Below are positions 31,491-39,903 of a DNA stretch of 54,025 nucleotides, one piece after another. The translations under genes and the position numbers were made by a program. A model generated the notes under the pieces. That model worked only from the letters and a program-made list of their open reading frames with translations, did no database searches and was not told where the DNA came from. Positions within the stretch are counted from its first letter, which is position 1, and the number at the start of each line of letters is the position of its first letter. This DNA comes from a virus. Location: the IMG/VR virus record IMGVR_UViG_3300030049_000021, positions 1 to 54,025 of that record; one strand, 5' to 3'.

Positions 31491-31568
31491 CCCCTGCTGG
31501 GCAAATTGGTAAAGTCGTCTGATTTAGGATCAGAAGTTATCTCAGTTCAAGTCTGAGGCGGGGGACCA
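31491..31568 (+). tRNA. tRNA-Leu (UAG) with short variable loop
   Basis: Acceptor CCCCTGC/GCGGGGG, anticodon stem TCTGA/TCAGA with loop TTTAGGA, T arm CTCAG/CTGAG, encoded CCA. The variable region is six bases (AGTTAT), again class I in shape. Confidence 0.88.
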
Positions 31569-31575
31569 ATTTCAC

Positions 31576-31665
31576 GGATGCGTGTCGGAGCGGCTTATCG
31601 AGCTTGATTGCTAATCAAAAGGGCTGAAACACGTCCCCCGAGTTCGAATCTCGGCGCATCCTCCA
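31576..31665 (+). tRNA. tRNA-Ser (GCU)
   Basis: Acceptor GGATGCG/CGCATCC, anticodon loop TTGCTAA, long variable arm with GGG/CCC, T arm CCGAG/CTCGG, encoded CCA. Confidence 0.92.
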
Positions 31666-31728
31666 ATCTTTAGGGTAGCCTTCCCCCGTCCATAGCCGCC
31701 ACGGATGGCAAATAATACCGGCATGGGT

Positions 31729-31734
31729 TAGAAT
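31729..31734 (+). promoter_or_regulatory. -10 box upstream of the lysis/packaging unit
   Basis: TAGAAT, nine bases before ATG 31744; near-leaderless start, although GGGG is also present. Confidence 0.5.
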
Positions 31735-31743
31735 AGGGGCAAC

Positions 31744-32115
31744 ATGCGACACCCGAGAGTAGAGACAGCCGTAGAAGCCAACCAAGAGCGCCACCAATTA
31801 GTAGAGTGGGCTGTTAAGAGCCTCAAGAAGTGGGGGTCGGTCGTTGCGGTTCTAACTGGCCTAGTCACGATCGGCGGCGTCATGATCGATGGCGCGATGA
31901 ACTACAGTGGCAAAGCGGACAAGACCACGGTCGACCTCCTGCGAGAAAAGACCGTAACAAAAGACGACTTTACCGAGTTCAAACTGACTACCGGTAAGCG
32001 GTTCGACAGCATTGACAATAGCTTAAACTCAATCCGCACGTTCCAATCGGACACCCGCGACCATCAAGTAGCGTTCGAAAACTTCCTCAAGGGTCAGATG
32101 TCACGAAATAAGTAA
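31744..32115 (+). CDS. Membrane-anchored coiled-coil protein (holin or spanin candidate)
   Basis: 123 residues. Basic N-terminal helix, one hydrophobic segment (WGSVVAVLTGLVTIGGVMIDGAM, about 30-52), then a charged helical tail. Single-pass with a long C-terminal helix fits phage holin-like or XhlA/hemolysin-XhlA-type proteins. It is the first protein gene after endolysin and tRNAs. Confidence 0.6.
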   Translation: MRHPRVETAVEANQERHQLVEWAVKSLKKWGSVVAVLTGLVTIGGVMIDGAMNYSGKADKTTVDLLREKTVTKDDFTEFKLTTGKRFDSIDNSLNSIRTFQSDTRDHQVAFENFLKGQMSRNK

Positions 32116-32162
32116 CATGCCATTACCGTATCTACGTGTAAAATCGTGGAAGGCGGTGAATA

Positions 32163-32549
32163 ATGGCGAAAATCAGCGAGATCGTTCAAACGTCCACGCT
32201 GATAAGCATTTTAATCGTTCTCATCCTCTGCTATCGCCGGTTCGCGGAAACTGAGGACATTCAGAAATTGCGCCTAAGAGCCCAGCAGCAAGAAGAGCGC
32301 GGGCGGCAGGCAATCGAAATAGGCCAACGCAAAGAGTGGCGCGGCATCCTAGACCAAATCCAGGCGCTTAAAGACACCGCTCATACCCAGCGGACGCAAC
32401 TCCAAACTCAGGAGCAAGAGCTGCATTACATCAGGCTTGAGGCAGAACTACGCACAAAGCGAGATGAGGGTTATAATAAAATCCTAAGCCTAATGGCTCC
32501 CGTGAAACAAAATGACAAGCGAACAGATAGCCGAACTAGTAAGCATTGA
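32163..32549 (+). CDS. Spanin/Rz-like membrane protein
   Basis: 128 residues. N-terminal anchor ISILIVLILCY (about residues 13-24) followed by a long Gln/Glu/Arg coiled coil (LRLRAQQQEERGRQAIEIGQ...). This is the type II topology of inner-membrane spanins. No separate lipoprotein partner was found. GGAAGGCGGTGAATA precedes ATG. Confidence 0.55.
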   Translation: MAKISEIVQTSTLISILIVLILCYRRFAETEDIQKLRLRAQQQEERGRQAIEIGQRKEWRGILDQIQALKDTAHTQRTQLQTQEQELHYIRLEAELRTKRDEGYNKILSLMAPVKQNDKRTDSRTSKH

Positions 32550-32700
32550 CAATTCAAAGGGTGGCACCCTTACCGAATCGATCGTCAGCCAGATCCTTTC
32601 CACCCTCTACGCCGAACTTGAGCAGTGGCAAGCACTCGTGAACTTTTGGCTGGAATACATCAAGGCTAATACGCCAATCTCGGGTGGCGGCGGTGGCTAG
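32512..32700 (+). CDS. Small hypothetical protein
   Basis: 62 residues in another frame overlapping the end of the previous gene; helical, ending ISGGGGG. No family recognised; overlap of 38 bases is long, but the composition is protein-like. Confidence 0.55.
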   Translation: MTSEQIAELVSIDNSKGGTLTESIVSQILSTLYAELEQWQALVNFWLEYIKANTPISGGGGG

Positions 32701-32788
32701 GGCACCCAAAGAACCGAATGACTGGCTAGTGCTGCTGAATCGTGGTGCTAGTCATCATCGGCGGGATTGTGATAGGATCGTGGACTAA
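32693..32788 (+). CDS. 31-residue small ORF (uncertain)
   Basis: GTG start overlapping the previous stop, stop directly before the next ATG. A competing frame in the same segment gives a hydrophobic peptide MVLVIIGGIVIGSWTK that ends in ATGA with the next gene, so the true product is unclear. Confidence 0.35.
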   Translation: MARAPKEPNDWLVLLNRGASHHRRDCDRIVD

Positions 32789-32887
32789 ATGAGAAAACGA
32801 GAATTCCCGATAGTCGGCATTATCATCGTAGTTTTCCTCGTAATCGTTTGGTATGCCCCCCAGGTTTGGGAGATGATGAGTCATTGA
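32789..32887 (+). CDS. 32-residue transmembrane peptide
   Basis: MRKREFPIVGIIIVVFLVIVW is a basic start plus a strong membrane helix, ending QVWEMMSH. TTGA coupling to the next gene. Candidate holin accessory or antiholin. Confidence 0.6.
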   Translation: MRKREFPIVGIIIVVFLVIVWYAPQVWEMMSH

Positions 32888-33036
32888 AAATTGACACGAT
32901 CCTGTACGTCATCATGGGCGGCGTGGCATATGGTTCGACCGTCCCGTATGTCAATTCGATCATGTGGTGGTGCGGCCTGGCGTCGTCTATGCTGATACCA
33001 TGGAAGGCGAAACGTTCGCCGGGGAAGGGGCAATAA
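32884..33036 (+). CDS. Small two-helix membrane protein (holin candidate)
   Basis: 50 residues from TTG 32884, chosen because it overlaps the previous stop (TTGA) and has GGGAG upstream. Two hydrophobic segments (ILYVIMGGVAYGSTVPYV and SIMWWCGLASSMLIPW) then a basic tail (KAKRSPGKGQ), as in small holins. Immediately precedes the terminase genes. Confidence 0.6.
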   Translation: MKIDTILYVIMGGVAYGSTVPYVNSIMWWCGLASSMLIPWKAKRSPGKGQ

Positions 33037-33834
33037 GTGGCGCATGACCCCAACCTTTGGACCGAGATGCGGCAGGCTTATGTCAATCTCCGTGTGGCTG
33101 GCGAATCAATGGAGTCAGCCTTCGAAAAGGCTGGTTATAAGTGCTACAACTCTAAAGGGATTCGCTACGATACTCGTTACATACAAAGCCAAGCCCGGAG
33201 TATTGAAGATGTCCCTTGGGTTAAGCAAGAGATTCGGCGTCTGCGGATCAACAATTCCGAGGTTGCGCTTGAACGACTTCATCAGGTAGCAAACACATCC
33301 CCGACCGAGCTGGTAAACAATGTCATCGACTCGTGCCGGTTCTGTTGGGGCATCGACAATAAATACCAGCGCACGGCAAGAGAAATGGCCGATCAGCGCG
33401 AACAATGGGAAAAGAAGCTCAATCGGCTGTTGAATTCGAAAGACGAAAAAGAGCGAGAGCAGGCTTCCGAGATGGGCGAATTTGACGAAAAGGGCGGCAT
33501 AGGATATAACCCTACGAAAGGGCCTAACCCGAAATGCGAGGAATGTTTCGGACGCGGGGTACCGGTCGTTATTCTTGCCGACACTCGCAATCTCAGTGAC
33601 GGCGCGGTTTCACTCTATGCTGGTGTAAAGCAAACTGATAAGGGTATTGAAATGAAACTCCACGATCAGAACGCAGCTCGAATGGCTATGGCTAAACATC
33701 ATGGGCTGCTAGTTGACAAGGTAGAACACAGCGGGAAAATAGATGTCGAACAACTCACCGCAGATCAGCGAGAAGCTGAAATCAGAGCTATCCTCACCTC
33801 AATCGGTGGAGGCGCTGAAGAAAGCGACGCCTGA
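33037..33834 (+). CDS. terS: Terminase small subunit
   Basis: 265 residues, GTG start directly after the previous stop. N-terminal helical DNA-binding region with AGESMESAFEKAGY and EVALERLHQVANTSPTELVN, a Cys motif (CRFCWGI ... CEECFGRG) that may bind zinc, and a C-terminal helical part. The same Cys-plus-helix layout is seen in terminase small subunits of HK97-like phages, and the large subunit follows with an overlap of 92 bases. Confidence 0.8.
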   Translation: MAHDPNLWTEMRQAYVNLRVAGESMESAFEKAGYKCYNSKGIRYDTRYIQSQARSIEDVPWVKQEIRRLRINNSEVALERLHQVANTSPTELVNNVIDSCRFCWGIDNKYQRTAREMADQREQWEKKLNRLLNSKDEKEREQASEMGEFDEKGGIGYNPTKGPNPKCEECFGRGVPVVILADTRNLSDGAVSLYAGVKQTDKGIEMKLHDQNAARMAMAKHHGLLVDKVEHSGKIDVEQLTADQREAEIRAILTSIGGGAEESDA

Positions 33835-35467
33835 ACAGTTAGAACGCATCAAGCAATTGATTGGCGTGAAGACTTCACGAAATCGGGTTACCTTCGCTGA
33901 CTTAAAGATCCGAACAAAGAGCAAGCAAATAATCCCTTTCGAGCCAAACTACATCCAACGCCAATATCTTAACAAGTTGTGTCCGCGATGGCGTGAAGGC
34001 GTATTTGCCCTAAAGGGCGTGAGAGACATCATACTCAAAGGTCGGCAACAGGGATTTTCGACGCTTATTCAGGCCATTTTCTTTTGCGAGACGCTAAATG
34101 GAGAGAACACCCAAACGGTTGTTCTAGCTCACGATTTAGAGTCGACGGAACGTATCTTCCAAATGGTACAGATTTTCTATGACAATCTTCCAGATCATAA
34201 GAAGCCGTTCGCCAAATATGCCTCGAAACGCATGTTTTATTGGCCGTCGATAAATTCTTACTACTCCGTGGGAACAGCGGGCGCTAAGACCTATGGGCGT
34301 GGCGGGACCATAAATAATGTCCACTTTTCAGAGGTCGCATTTGCCGAGTGTGCGGATTTGGTCGCATCGGCACTTCTCCAAGCGGTTCCGGTCGATGGAA
34401 ACGTTTTCGAGGAATCAACCGCAAACGGAGTCGGCAATTACTTCAGCGACGAATGGGAACTGTCGCGCAATGGAGAAAGCGCGTTTCGCCGCCACTTTTG
34501 CCCGTGGTTTGAAACTTCTGAATATCGGCTGGCAACCGGCGCGGAGTTCGTATGTACGGACGACGAGCAAAAGAAAGCCGAACAGTTCGGGCTTGATGAT
34601 GAGCAACTAAACTGGTATCGGACCAAGCGCAAGGAGCTAAAGGAAAAAGTGGCCCAGGAGTATCCTCACACTGAGGAGGAGGCATTTCTTTCGTCTGGAC
34701 ATCCCTACTTTGATCGAGACAAACTGACAGAGATCCTGGGGATGTGCAAAGACGCTATCCAGATCGAATCGCCCACTCCTACATCGAGGCTCGGTAAAGC
34801 GTGGACTAAACTAAAAGTCTGGAAAGTTCCAGTCGCTGGCCGGGGCTACATAATCAGCGCCGATACCGCCGAAGGACTGCCGGGAAAGAAAGGTGATGAA
34901 TCCGACTTTGATTCCGCATCGGTTTGGGACGCGGAAACATACGAGCAGGTAGCCCACCTCCATGGAAAATGGGATACCCACGAATACGGACTCATTCTCG
35001 CCGAACTTGGGGTCTGGTACAACACCGCATTGATAGGCGTGGAGCGAAATAATCACGGTCATGCTGTCATAAACTCAATTCTCCATGCAGCCAATTACCC
35101 TCCAATGAAGCCTGGATCATTTGGAGGTCTTTACTTCCACGAGGAATACGACGCGCACGGCAAGTTCTCAGCGAGAAAGCCCGGATGGCCAACAACGCCT
35201 AAGACTAAGTATTTCGCACTTGATGGCCTAGCTTCCACGCTAATCGAAGGTGACTCAATCATCAATTGCAAGGAAACCATCGCCGAAATGATGCGGTATG
35301 TTAAACTCCCAGGTGGGCAAGCTGGCGGCGAGGCCGGATCGCACGATGATAGAGTAATGGACGCGGCAATAGGAGATGTACTTTTGAAACTCGGTCTATG
35401 GAAAAAGACAAGAAATCCCGCTGCTGATGCCGTTGAGTTCTTTAAGCTCATGGGTGCCACTAAGTGA
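33743..35467 (+). CDS. terL: Terminase large subunit
   Basis: 574 residues. ATPase: Walker A-like LKGRQQGFSTL (about 99-108), HFSEVAFAE as Walker B region (about 195-202), FEESTANGVG coupling motif. RNase-H-fold nuclease: SADTAEG (Asp about 373), IGVERNNHGH (Glu 434) and HDDRVMDAA (Asp 535/536). Drives DNA packaging into the prohead through the portal. It overlaps the small-subunit gene by 92 bases and the portal by GTGA. Confidence 0.95.
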   Translation: MSNNSPQISEKLKSELSSPQSVEALKKATPEQLERIKQLIGVKTSRNRVTFADLKIRTKSKQIIPFEPNYIQRQYLNKLCPRWREGVFALKGVRDIILKGRQQGFSTLIQAIFFCETLNGENTQTVVLAHDLESTERIFQMVQIFYDNLPDHKKPFAKYASKRMFYWPSINSYYSVGTAGAKTYGRGGTINNVHFSEVAFAECADLVASALLQAVPVDGNVFEESTANGVGNYFSDEWELSRNGESAFRRHFCPWFETSEYRLATGAEFVCTDDEQKKAEQFGLDDEQLNWYRTKRKELKEKVAQEYPHTEEEAFLSSGHPYFDRDKLTEILGMCKDAIQIESPTPTSRLGKAWTKLKVWKVPVAGRGYIISADTAEGLPGKKGDESDFDSASVWDAETYEQVAHLHGKWDTHEYGLILAELGVWYNTALIGVERNNHGHAVINSILHAANYPPMKPGSFGGLYFHEEYDAHGKFSARKPGWPTTPKTKYFALDGLASTLIEGDSIINCKETIAEMMRYVKLPGGQAGGEAGSHDDRVMDAAIGDVLLKLGLWKKTRNPAADAVEFFKLMGATK

Positions 35468-37830
35468 AAATCACCAAGACGCCGCTATTCGCCACATTTA
35501 AGCGCATTTTCCAAGACCTAGGCCCAGGCGCAGTTCAAAGGGCAATTCAGGAAGCCGGACCTAAAATACGTGAACAGGCCCGCATAGAAATGGCCCAGGA
35601 GATAGGGCGCGCCATGACTGGAGACTTCAATCTTCAGTCCATGGTTCCCCAGTCATATCCTGCGACACAAGGCAGCCCCCATCCCTTGTATGGTTACGAC
35701 TTCGCCAACTGGTTTGCAACTCCTTATAGCCCGCGAAGACGCCCAGACTCGCTAATCGACGTTCAAACTATCAGGCGCTTTGCGGACACATACGATATCG
35801 CCAGGTCGTGCATAAACCACCTGAAAAGAGAGGTGCAGGCCCAAAAATTTGCTATCGTTGCAAAAGATACAAAAGACACATCCAGGAGAACGAAATCAGA
35901 TATTGAAGACGCCTACACGTTCTTTACCAAAGACGGTGGGCTCGGCGAGAAGAATGAAGGCCGAAGGCATTACGAATTAAAGATGTTCGAGGACGTGTTG
36001 GTTCTAGGGTGCTACGCCAGTTATTACGAACTTAGCCGGTCCAGCGACATCCTAAGGGTTCTCAACATCGATGCGGCTACGATTAGGCCGCGTATGGACT
36101 ACTACGGATGGCCAGGACCAGGCGAGGATTGGTACGAACAATGGATTCAGGGGCTTATGGTGGGCGCGTTCAAACCTGAAGAAATCGAGTATGACGGCAC
36201 GTGGCCAACATCAAATAGCCCATGGTTCAAGAGTCCTATTGAGTGGCTTTTAGGTTCAATTCTCTCGGCACTCAAGGCCGATGAATGGAATCGGGCGTGG
36301 CTGACAGATGGTACGCAGCCTGGACAAACGATAACACTTCCCGAAGGCGAAGCATGGACGCCTCAAGCCTGCAAAGATTACGTCGAATGGCTGACTGCAA
36401 TGATGTCTGGGGATGCAAAAGCCCGTCAAAAGATGGTTTTTCTTCCCAAGGGCGCGCAAACGAAGGATAACAGCCGAAAGGACCAGGATTTTTCAGATTT
36501 CGAACTTTGGCTTGCCAAGAGAACCGGCGCTGTTTATGGAGTATCGCTCGCATCTATCGGATTTGAAGGATCTCAGTACAAGGTAAGCCAAGAAGGCAGT
36601 CAAAATCAGACATCTCAATTCGGCGCGGGCGCTTTGCTCGACCTTCGGAAAGAACACTACGACGGAATTTTAGCCAAACTCGGGTTCAATCATCTTGAAA
36701 TACTTAACGGCGAGACTGCCGAAGAGAAGCCGATAGAAAAGGCCCAGCGCCTATTTATCGCCACAGGAAACGTCGGATGGATGAGCCCAAGCCAGGCGTC
36801 TCAGGAAATGGGCGGCGAAGCGGTCGAGGGCGCTGATGAGATCATGGTGCTAAACACTTTCCAGCCGCTCAGCCAAGCAATGGCACCCCCTCCGGTCGTG
36901 GTTGATCTGCCTATACCGACAGATCCAACCAAACAGGCACCCGGGCAGCAAGCAGCCGCCCATCCTGGAAATTCAAAGACTACGGCGCATAAGGCGGCAG
37001 CCAAGGCCGATATTAAACGGTGGCAAACGAAAGCGGTGAAAAGGATTAAAGACGGCAGAAGCCCGTCATGTACCTTTGAGTCGGAGTATTTGAGCCCATC
37101 AACTATTGACATGCTTACACGTATTCTCGGCGGTTGCGATTCCCTAGAAATGGTGTCCCGGGCATTTAAGTTGGCCGAAGACCAGATCGACTCTGGCGAC
37201 GATGATTCAGACGATCAAGCAAAGAAAAAGGAGAAGCAAAGGCATCTTGTCGTACTGCTTCTTAACACGGTCGATGGTGCTCCAAGTGCCTTTGGGAATG
37301 CGATATCAAATCTTGAAACACAAAATCTGAGCGTGAAGGGCTTTGCGGACCAGGTAATCGAGGGATTGACGCCGTTGCATATCAAGGCGGCGACACTTGG
37401 ACGCGTTCGCGCAACCGGTGGGACTATGCCTGCGTTGCCATCAGACGCTGATATCGCACTAGGAACTCGTGTCGCAGACTCACAAAGGATTTATCTCGAA
37501 AAGATGGCAACTCAGATCCTAGCCGAAGAACTGAGCGACAAGCAGGTTGCAGACCGAATGAAACTCTACGGACAGCGAACGGTAGGGACGGCAAACGAAT
37601 CGTGGAAGGGCAACGTGGCTGATACAACTCTTATCAACTGGATAGACACGGGCGACAAATCGGAATGCGAAGACTGCCACGTACTTGCTGATAATGGCCC
37701 TTATACGACTGACACATTGCCCAGCGTTCCCGGCGACGGAGCAACCGAATGCCAGGTTCAGTGCCGGTGTTATCTCGAAACCGAGGGCGGTGAACGATCC
37801 TTCTATGATCCGGTCGACGAGATGCCGTGA
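35464..37830 (+). CDS. Portal protein fused to Mu F/SPP1 gp7-like head morphogenesis domain
   Basis: 788 residues, GTG start in GTGA overlap. Residues 1-480 are portal-like: IARSCINHLKREVQAQKFAIVAKD, a stem/clip region, and SQYKVSQEGSQNQTSQFGAGALLDLRKE. A Pro/Ala-rich linker (about 485-520) follows, then a helical region. The last 70 residues (LINWIDTGDKSECEDCHVLAD ... CQVQCRCYLE) carry the C-x2-C...C-x-C-R-C motif of Mu F/SPP1 gp7 minor head proteins. These are usually separate genes; here they form one polypeptide. Confidence 0.9.
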   Translation: MKITKTPLFATFKRIFQDLGPGAVQRAIQEAGPKIREQARIEMAQEIGRAMTGDFNLQSMVPQSYPATQGSPHPLYGYDFANWFATPYSPRRRPDSLIDVQTIRRFADTYDIARSCINHLKREVQAQKFAIVAKDTKDTSRRTKSDIEDAYTFFTKDGGLGEKNEGRRHYELKMFEDVLVLGCYASYYELSRSSDILRVLNIDAATIRPRMDYYGWPGPGEDWYEQWIQGLMVGAFKPEEIEYDGTWPTSNSPWFKSPIEWLLGSILSALKADEWNRAWLTDGTQPGQTITLPEGEAWTPQACKDYVEWLTAMMSGDAKARQKMVFLPKGAQTKDNSRKDQDFSDFELWLAKRTGAVYGVSLASIGFEGSQYKVSQEGSQNQTSQFGAGALLDLRKEHYDGILAKLGFNHLEILNGETAEEKPIEKAQRLFIATGNVGWMSPSQASQEMGGEAVEGADEIMVLNTFQPLSQAMAPPPVVVDLPIPTDPTKQAPGQQAAAHPGNSKTTAHKAAAKADIKRWQTKAVKRIKDGRSPSCTFESEYLSPSTIDMLTRILGGCDSLEMVSRAFKLAEDQIDSGDDDSDDQAKKKEKQRHLVVLLLNTVDGAPSAFGNAISNLETQNLSVKGFADQVIEGLTPLHIKAATLGRVRATGGTMPALPSDADIALGTRVADSQRIYLEKMATQILAEELSDKQVADRMKLYGQRTVGTANESWKGNVADTTLINWIDTGDKSECEDCHVLADNGPYTTDTLPSVPGDGATECQVQCRCYLETEGGERSFYDPVDEMP

Positions 37831-37840
37831 AATTAGGTAG

Positions 37841-37849
37841 TGGTAACAT
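37841..37849 (+). promoter_or_regulatory. Extended -10 box
   Basis: TGG-TAACAT, nine bases before ATG 37859; no ribosome site. Confidence 0.5.
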
Positions 37850-37858
37850 TCACTCACC

Positions 37859-38212
37859 ATGGTAAACCAGTATGTAATCACCTACAAAGACCCGGCAACG
37901 GGGAACGTCGACACAACAACGATTGAGCGACTCGGGCAGCCTCATCCTTCCGAAGTCGGTCAATGGGTTCTGGAAAACGGAATTAAGACAGACGAGTTTT
38001 GGATTCCAGGCGAATATCTCGTTAAGGTTGAACGCGATACCACTCCAGACCCAGTTGCCGAACCGGTGGACGCACCCGTTCCTGCCGAGGTTGGTACGGT
38101 GCCGATTGTTAGCGAAACCCCGCCGGATCCTATTCCAAACACGCAAGCAGCGCAAGTCGTAGACGCGCCGGCAGTGGGAGTCACACCCGAAGATCCGGCC
38201 GCTAATCAGTAG
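37859..38212 (+). CDS. Hypothetical protein with Pro/Val-rich tail
   Basis: 117 residues. N-terminal 60 residues look folded (MVNQYVITYKDPATGNVDTT); the rest is a disordered Pro/Val/Ala/Asp tail. Between portal and protease, so probably a head-assembly accessory protein. Confidence 0.65.
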   Translation: MVNQYVITYKDPATGNVDTTTIERLGQPHPSEVGQWVLENGIKTDEFWIPGEYLVKVERDTTPDPVAEPVDAPVPAEVGTVPIVSETPPDPIPNTQAAQVVDAPAVGVTPEDPAANQ

Positions 38213-38230
38213 CACGACCTTAGTACGTGA

Positions 38231-38261
38231 TACAATGAAAAGGCCCGCAGTCACGCGGGCC
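38231..38261 (+). promoter_or_regulatory. -10 box followed by a hairpin at the expected mRNA 5' end
   Basis: TACAAT (38231-38236) is followed after five bases by GGCCCGC/GCGGGCC (38242-38261, loop six). The transcript would begin with this hairpin, which could protect its 5' end; alternatively the hairpin is a terminator of the upstream unit, but no T run follows. Confidence 0.45.
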
Positions 38262-38288
38262 AAACACCAAGAGCATTAGAGGTGCCCA

Positions 38289-38561
38289 ATGGATGAAAAC
38301 AGTTTAACAGATAAGAAGACCTCCGTAGGTTCAGGAATGGCCTATACGACTGATGCGGATGGCTTGGTACATATTCCGAGTTTTTCCTTAGTGCCGTGCA
38401 AACCCGGATCGTGGAACGAAGCTCACGAAATAGATCCCCTTTCGGGCGCTAGAATCCTTCCGACAGAAGATGCATCCGTCGAATCCGAGTGGCAAAAACT
38501 GCACGAAATTGAGGCTAACCGCATGATCGCAAGCGGCGAGGGAAAGGTTCAAAAGTCGTGA
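38289..38561 (+). CDS. Hypothetical protein
   Basis: 90 residues; contains GLVHIPSFSLVPCKPGSWNEAHEID. AGAGGTGCCCA upstream of ATG. No family recognised. Confidence 0.65.
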   Translation: MDENSLTDKKTSVGSGMAYTTDADGLVHIPSFSLVPCKPGSWNEAHEIDPLSGARILPTEDASVESEWQKLHEIEANRMIASGEGKVQKS

Positions 38562-38893
38562 ACATTATTCTGGTTCCCGCTCATCTTGATGCGCTGTCTA
38601 AAATTCTGGATCAACCATGCGCTCAGCTTGGCGTCCGGGTGCCAATCGTCGAGAGTCAGCGGACTTGGTTCGGAGTTCCGGTAGGCCAACCTGAAAGAGC
38701 GTTCGTAGAGTGCTTCCCGGTCCTATTTGAGACACCTGATGGAGATCAAATACCAGCGTTCCAAGTCGGCGGCGCTAAACCTGGCAGATGGATAACAGAA
38801 TGGGCCGACGCAGATGAGCGGTTAGACATGCCGCTTGGATATTGCCAAGGCCAATGGTTCTACAATCCGTTGCTTTGCGGAGAAGAAAGATGA
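38558..38893 (+). CDS. Hypothetical protein
   Basis: 111 residues, GTG start in GTGA overlap; Trp/Pro-rich (QPERAFVECFPVLFETPDGDQIPAF). No family recognised. Confidence 0.65.
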   Translation: MNIILVPAHLDALSKILDQPCAQLGVRVPIVESQRTWFGVPVGQPERAFVECFPVLFETPDGDQIPAFQVGGAKPGRWITEWADADERLDMPLGYCQGQWFYNPLLCGEER

Positions 38894-39078
38894 TTGAGAT
38901 CCCAGACCCGACAAAAGGAACCGACGAGGAAAAGATAGCTTGGCTTTTGCGCGAGCTTAGCCGCGACTATCGCATCCAAATCTACGCAATCCGCGTGGCC
39001 TTTGGACGTTATGCATATCCTGGCATTGATGTTCGTTACCGTGGTCGGGTCGGATTCTTACCTTACGTAAAGTTCTGA
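38890..39078 (+). CDS. Small hypothetical protein
   Basis: 62 residues from ATG 38890 (ATGA overlap, GGAGAAGAAAG upstream). MIEIPDPTKGTDEEKIAWLL then a basic beta-rich half. No family recognised. Confidence 0.65.
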   Translation: MIEIPDPTKGTDEEKIAWLLRELSRDYRIQIYAIRVAFGRYAYPGIDVRYRGRVGFLPYVKF

Positions 39079-39113
39079 CATAAAGACTAAGATGCCTTTT
39101 TGAACCTAACTAA

Positions 39114-39141
39114 TTGACTTTCCCGTGTTTTAGGATAGAAT
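39114..39141 (+). promoter_or_regulatory. Promoter of the capsid operon
   Basis: TTGACT, 16-base spacer, TAGAAT, then nine bases to ATG 39151. The best-formed -35/-10 pair in the late region; near-leaderless. Confidence 0.7.
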
Positions 39142-39150
39142 GCGGGAACA

Positions 39151-39747
39151 ATGCCGCAGCTTGCAGAGATTTTTAGGGTTTGGAGTGGTAATGCTGCGTC
39201 ACCCGGAAAGACCGTAACCGCAAACGGTAATCTCGTCCAACTTAACGGTTCCGTCAATTCTCCGACGATTCCTGTAGGTTCGCTTGATATGCTCGATATT
39301 AACGCGAACGTGACGAGCCTGCGTGGCGTCTTGCCGACTATTACGTTCGTTTGGTCACGGATAGATCCATTTGGAAACGCCTTTCCGATGGCAACTACCG
39401 GGCTCAGCGCGGCCGGAAAGGCGACACTCGACATTGGCCCAGGTCTTTCGAACGGATTCAGCCCGGGTTCTGTTGGCCAGTTATCGTGGACTTTGGCTGG
39501 TACAGTAATTTCGACAACCGTAGGAACCGGTGCCAACTCTACAACTCAGAATCTGAGTTCAACGACCGGCATACTGGCTGGTGACTCCCTTTTCTTCCAT
39601 ACTGCAAATGTGACGGTGACTGTTGTTAGTGTCACTGATGGCAGTCACCTCGTCGTTAATACAGCGGTCAGTTCAACAAATGGCGAAACTGTGACAGTGC
39701 CAAACACGCCAGCGGCAACCATGACGATCTTCGGAGAAGGCAAATGA
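39151..39747 (+). CDS. Putative capsid decoration or accessory protein
   Basis: 198 residues, beta-rich, low charge. Residues about 124-186 (GTGANSTTQNLSSTTGILAG ... SLFF...VSVTDGSHLVV...ETVTVPN) resemble an insertion in the major capsid protein (its residues 142-200). First gene of the capsid operon, before the protease. Decoration or head-fibre function is an inference from position and composition. Confidence 0.65.
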   Translation: MPQLAEIFRVWSGNAASPGKTVTANGNLVQLNGSVNSPTIPVGSLDMLDINANVTSLRGVLPTITFVWSRIDPFGNAFPMATTGLSAAGKATLDIGPGLSNGFSPGSVGQLSWTLAGTVISTTVGTGANSTTQNLSSTTGILAGDSLFFHTANVTVTVVSVTDGSHLVVNTAVSSTNGETVTVPNTPAATMTIFGEGK

Positions 39748-39854
39748 CGACAAACTTGGTAGACCTCGACCCTCAGTTGTATACGGCTGGCGGAAACTCC
39801 GTATCGTTCGATACCGACAAGCTTGACCACCAGCGAGGTTGTGAACGTTCTTAA
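39744..39854 (+). CDS. Short ORF with apparent +1 frameshift
   Basis: As read, 36 residues (MTTNLVDLDPQLYTAGGNSV...CERS), ATGA overlap with the gene before. At 39822-39828 skipping one base (CTT-G-ACC) would extend it to 39897 with the tail LTTSEVVNVLNTPSVTFSAS, which resembles the end of the preceding protein (VTVPNTPAATMTIFGEGK). Either a sequencing error, a decayed gene, or a programmed +1 frameshift. Confidence 0.5.
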   Translation: MTTNLVDLDPQLYTAGGNSVSFDTDKLDHQRGCERS

Positions 39855-39903
39855 CACGCCATCCGTTACATTCTCCGCAAGCATCCAGGGCCGCTAAACG
39901 ATC

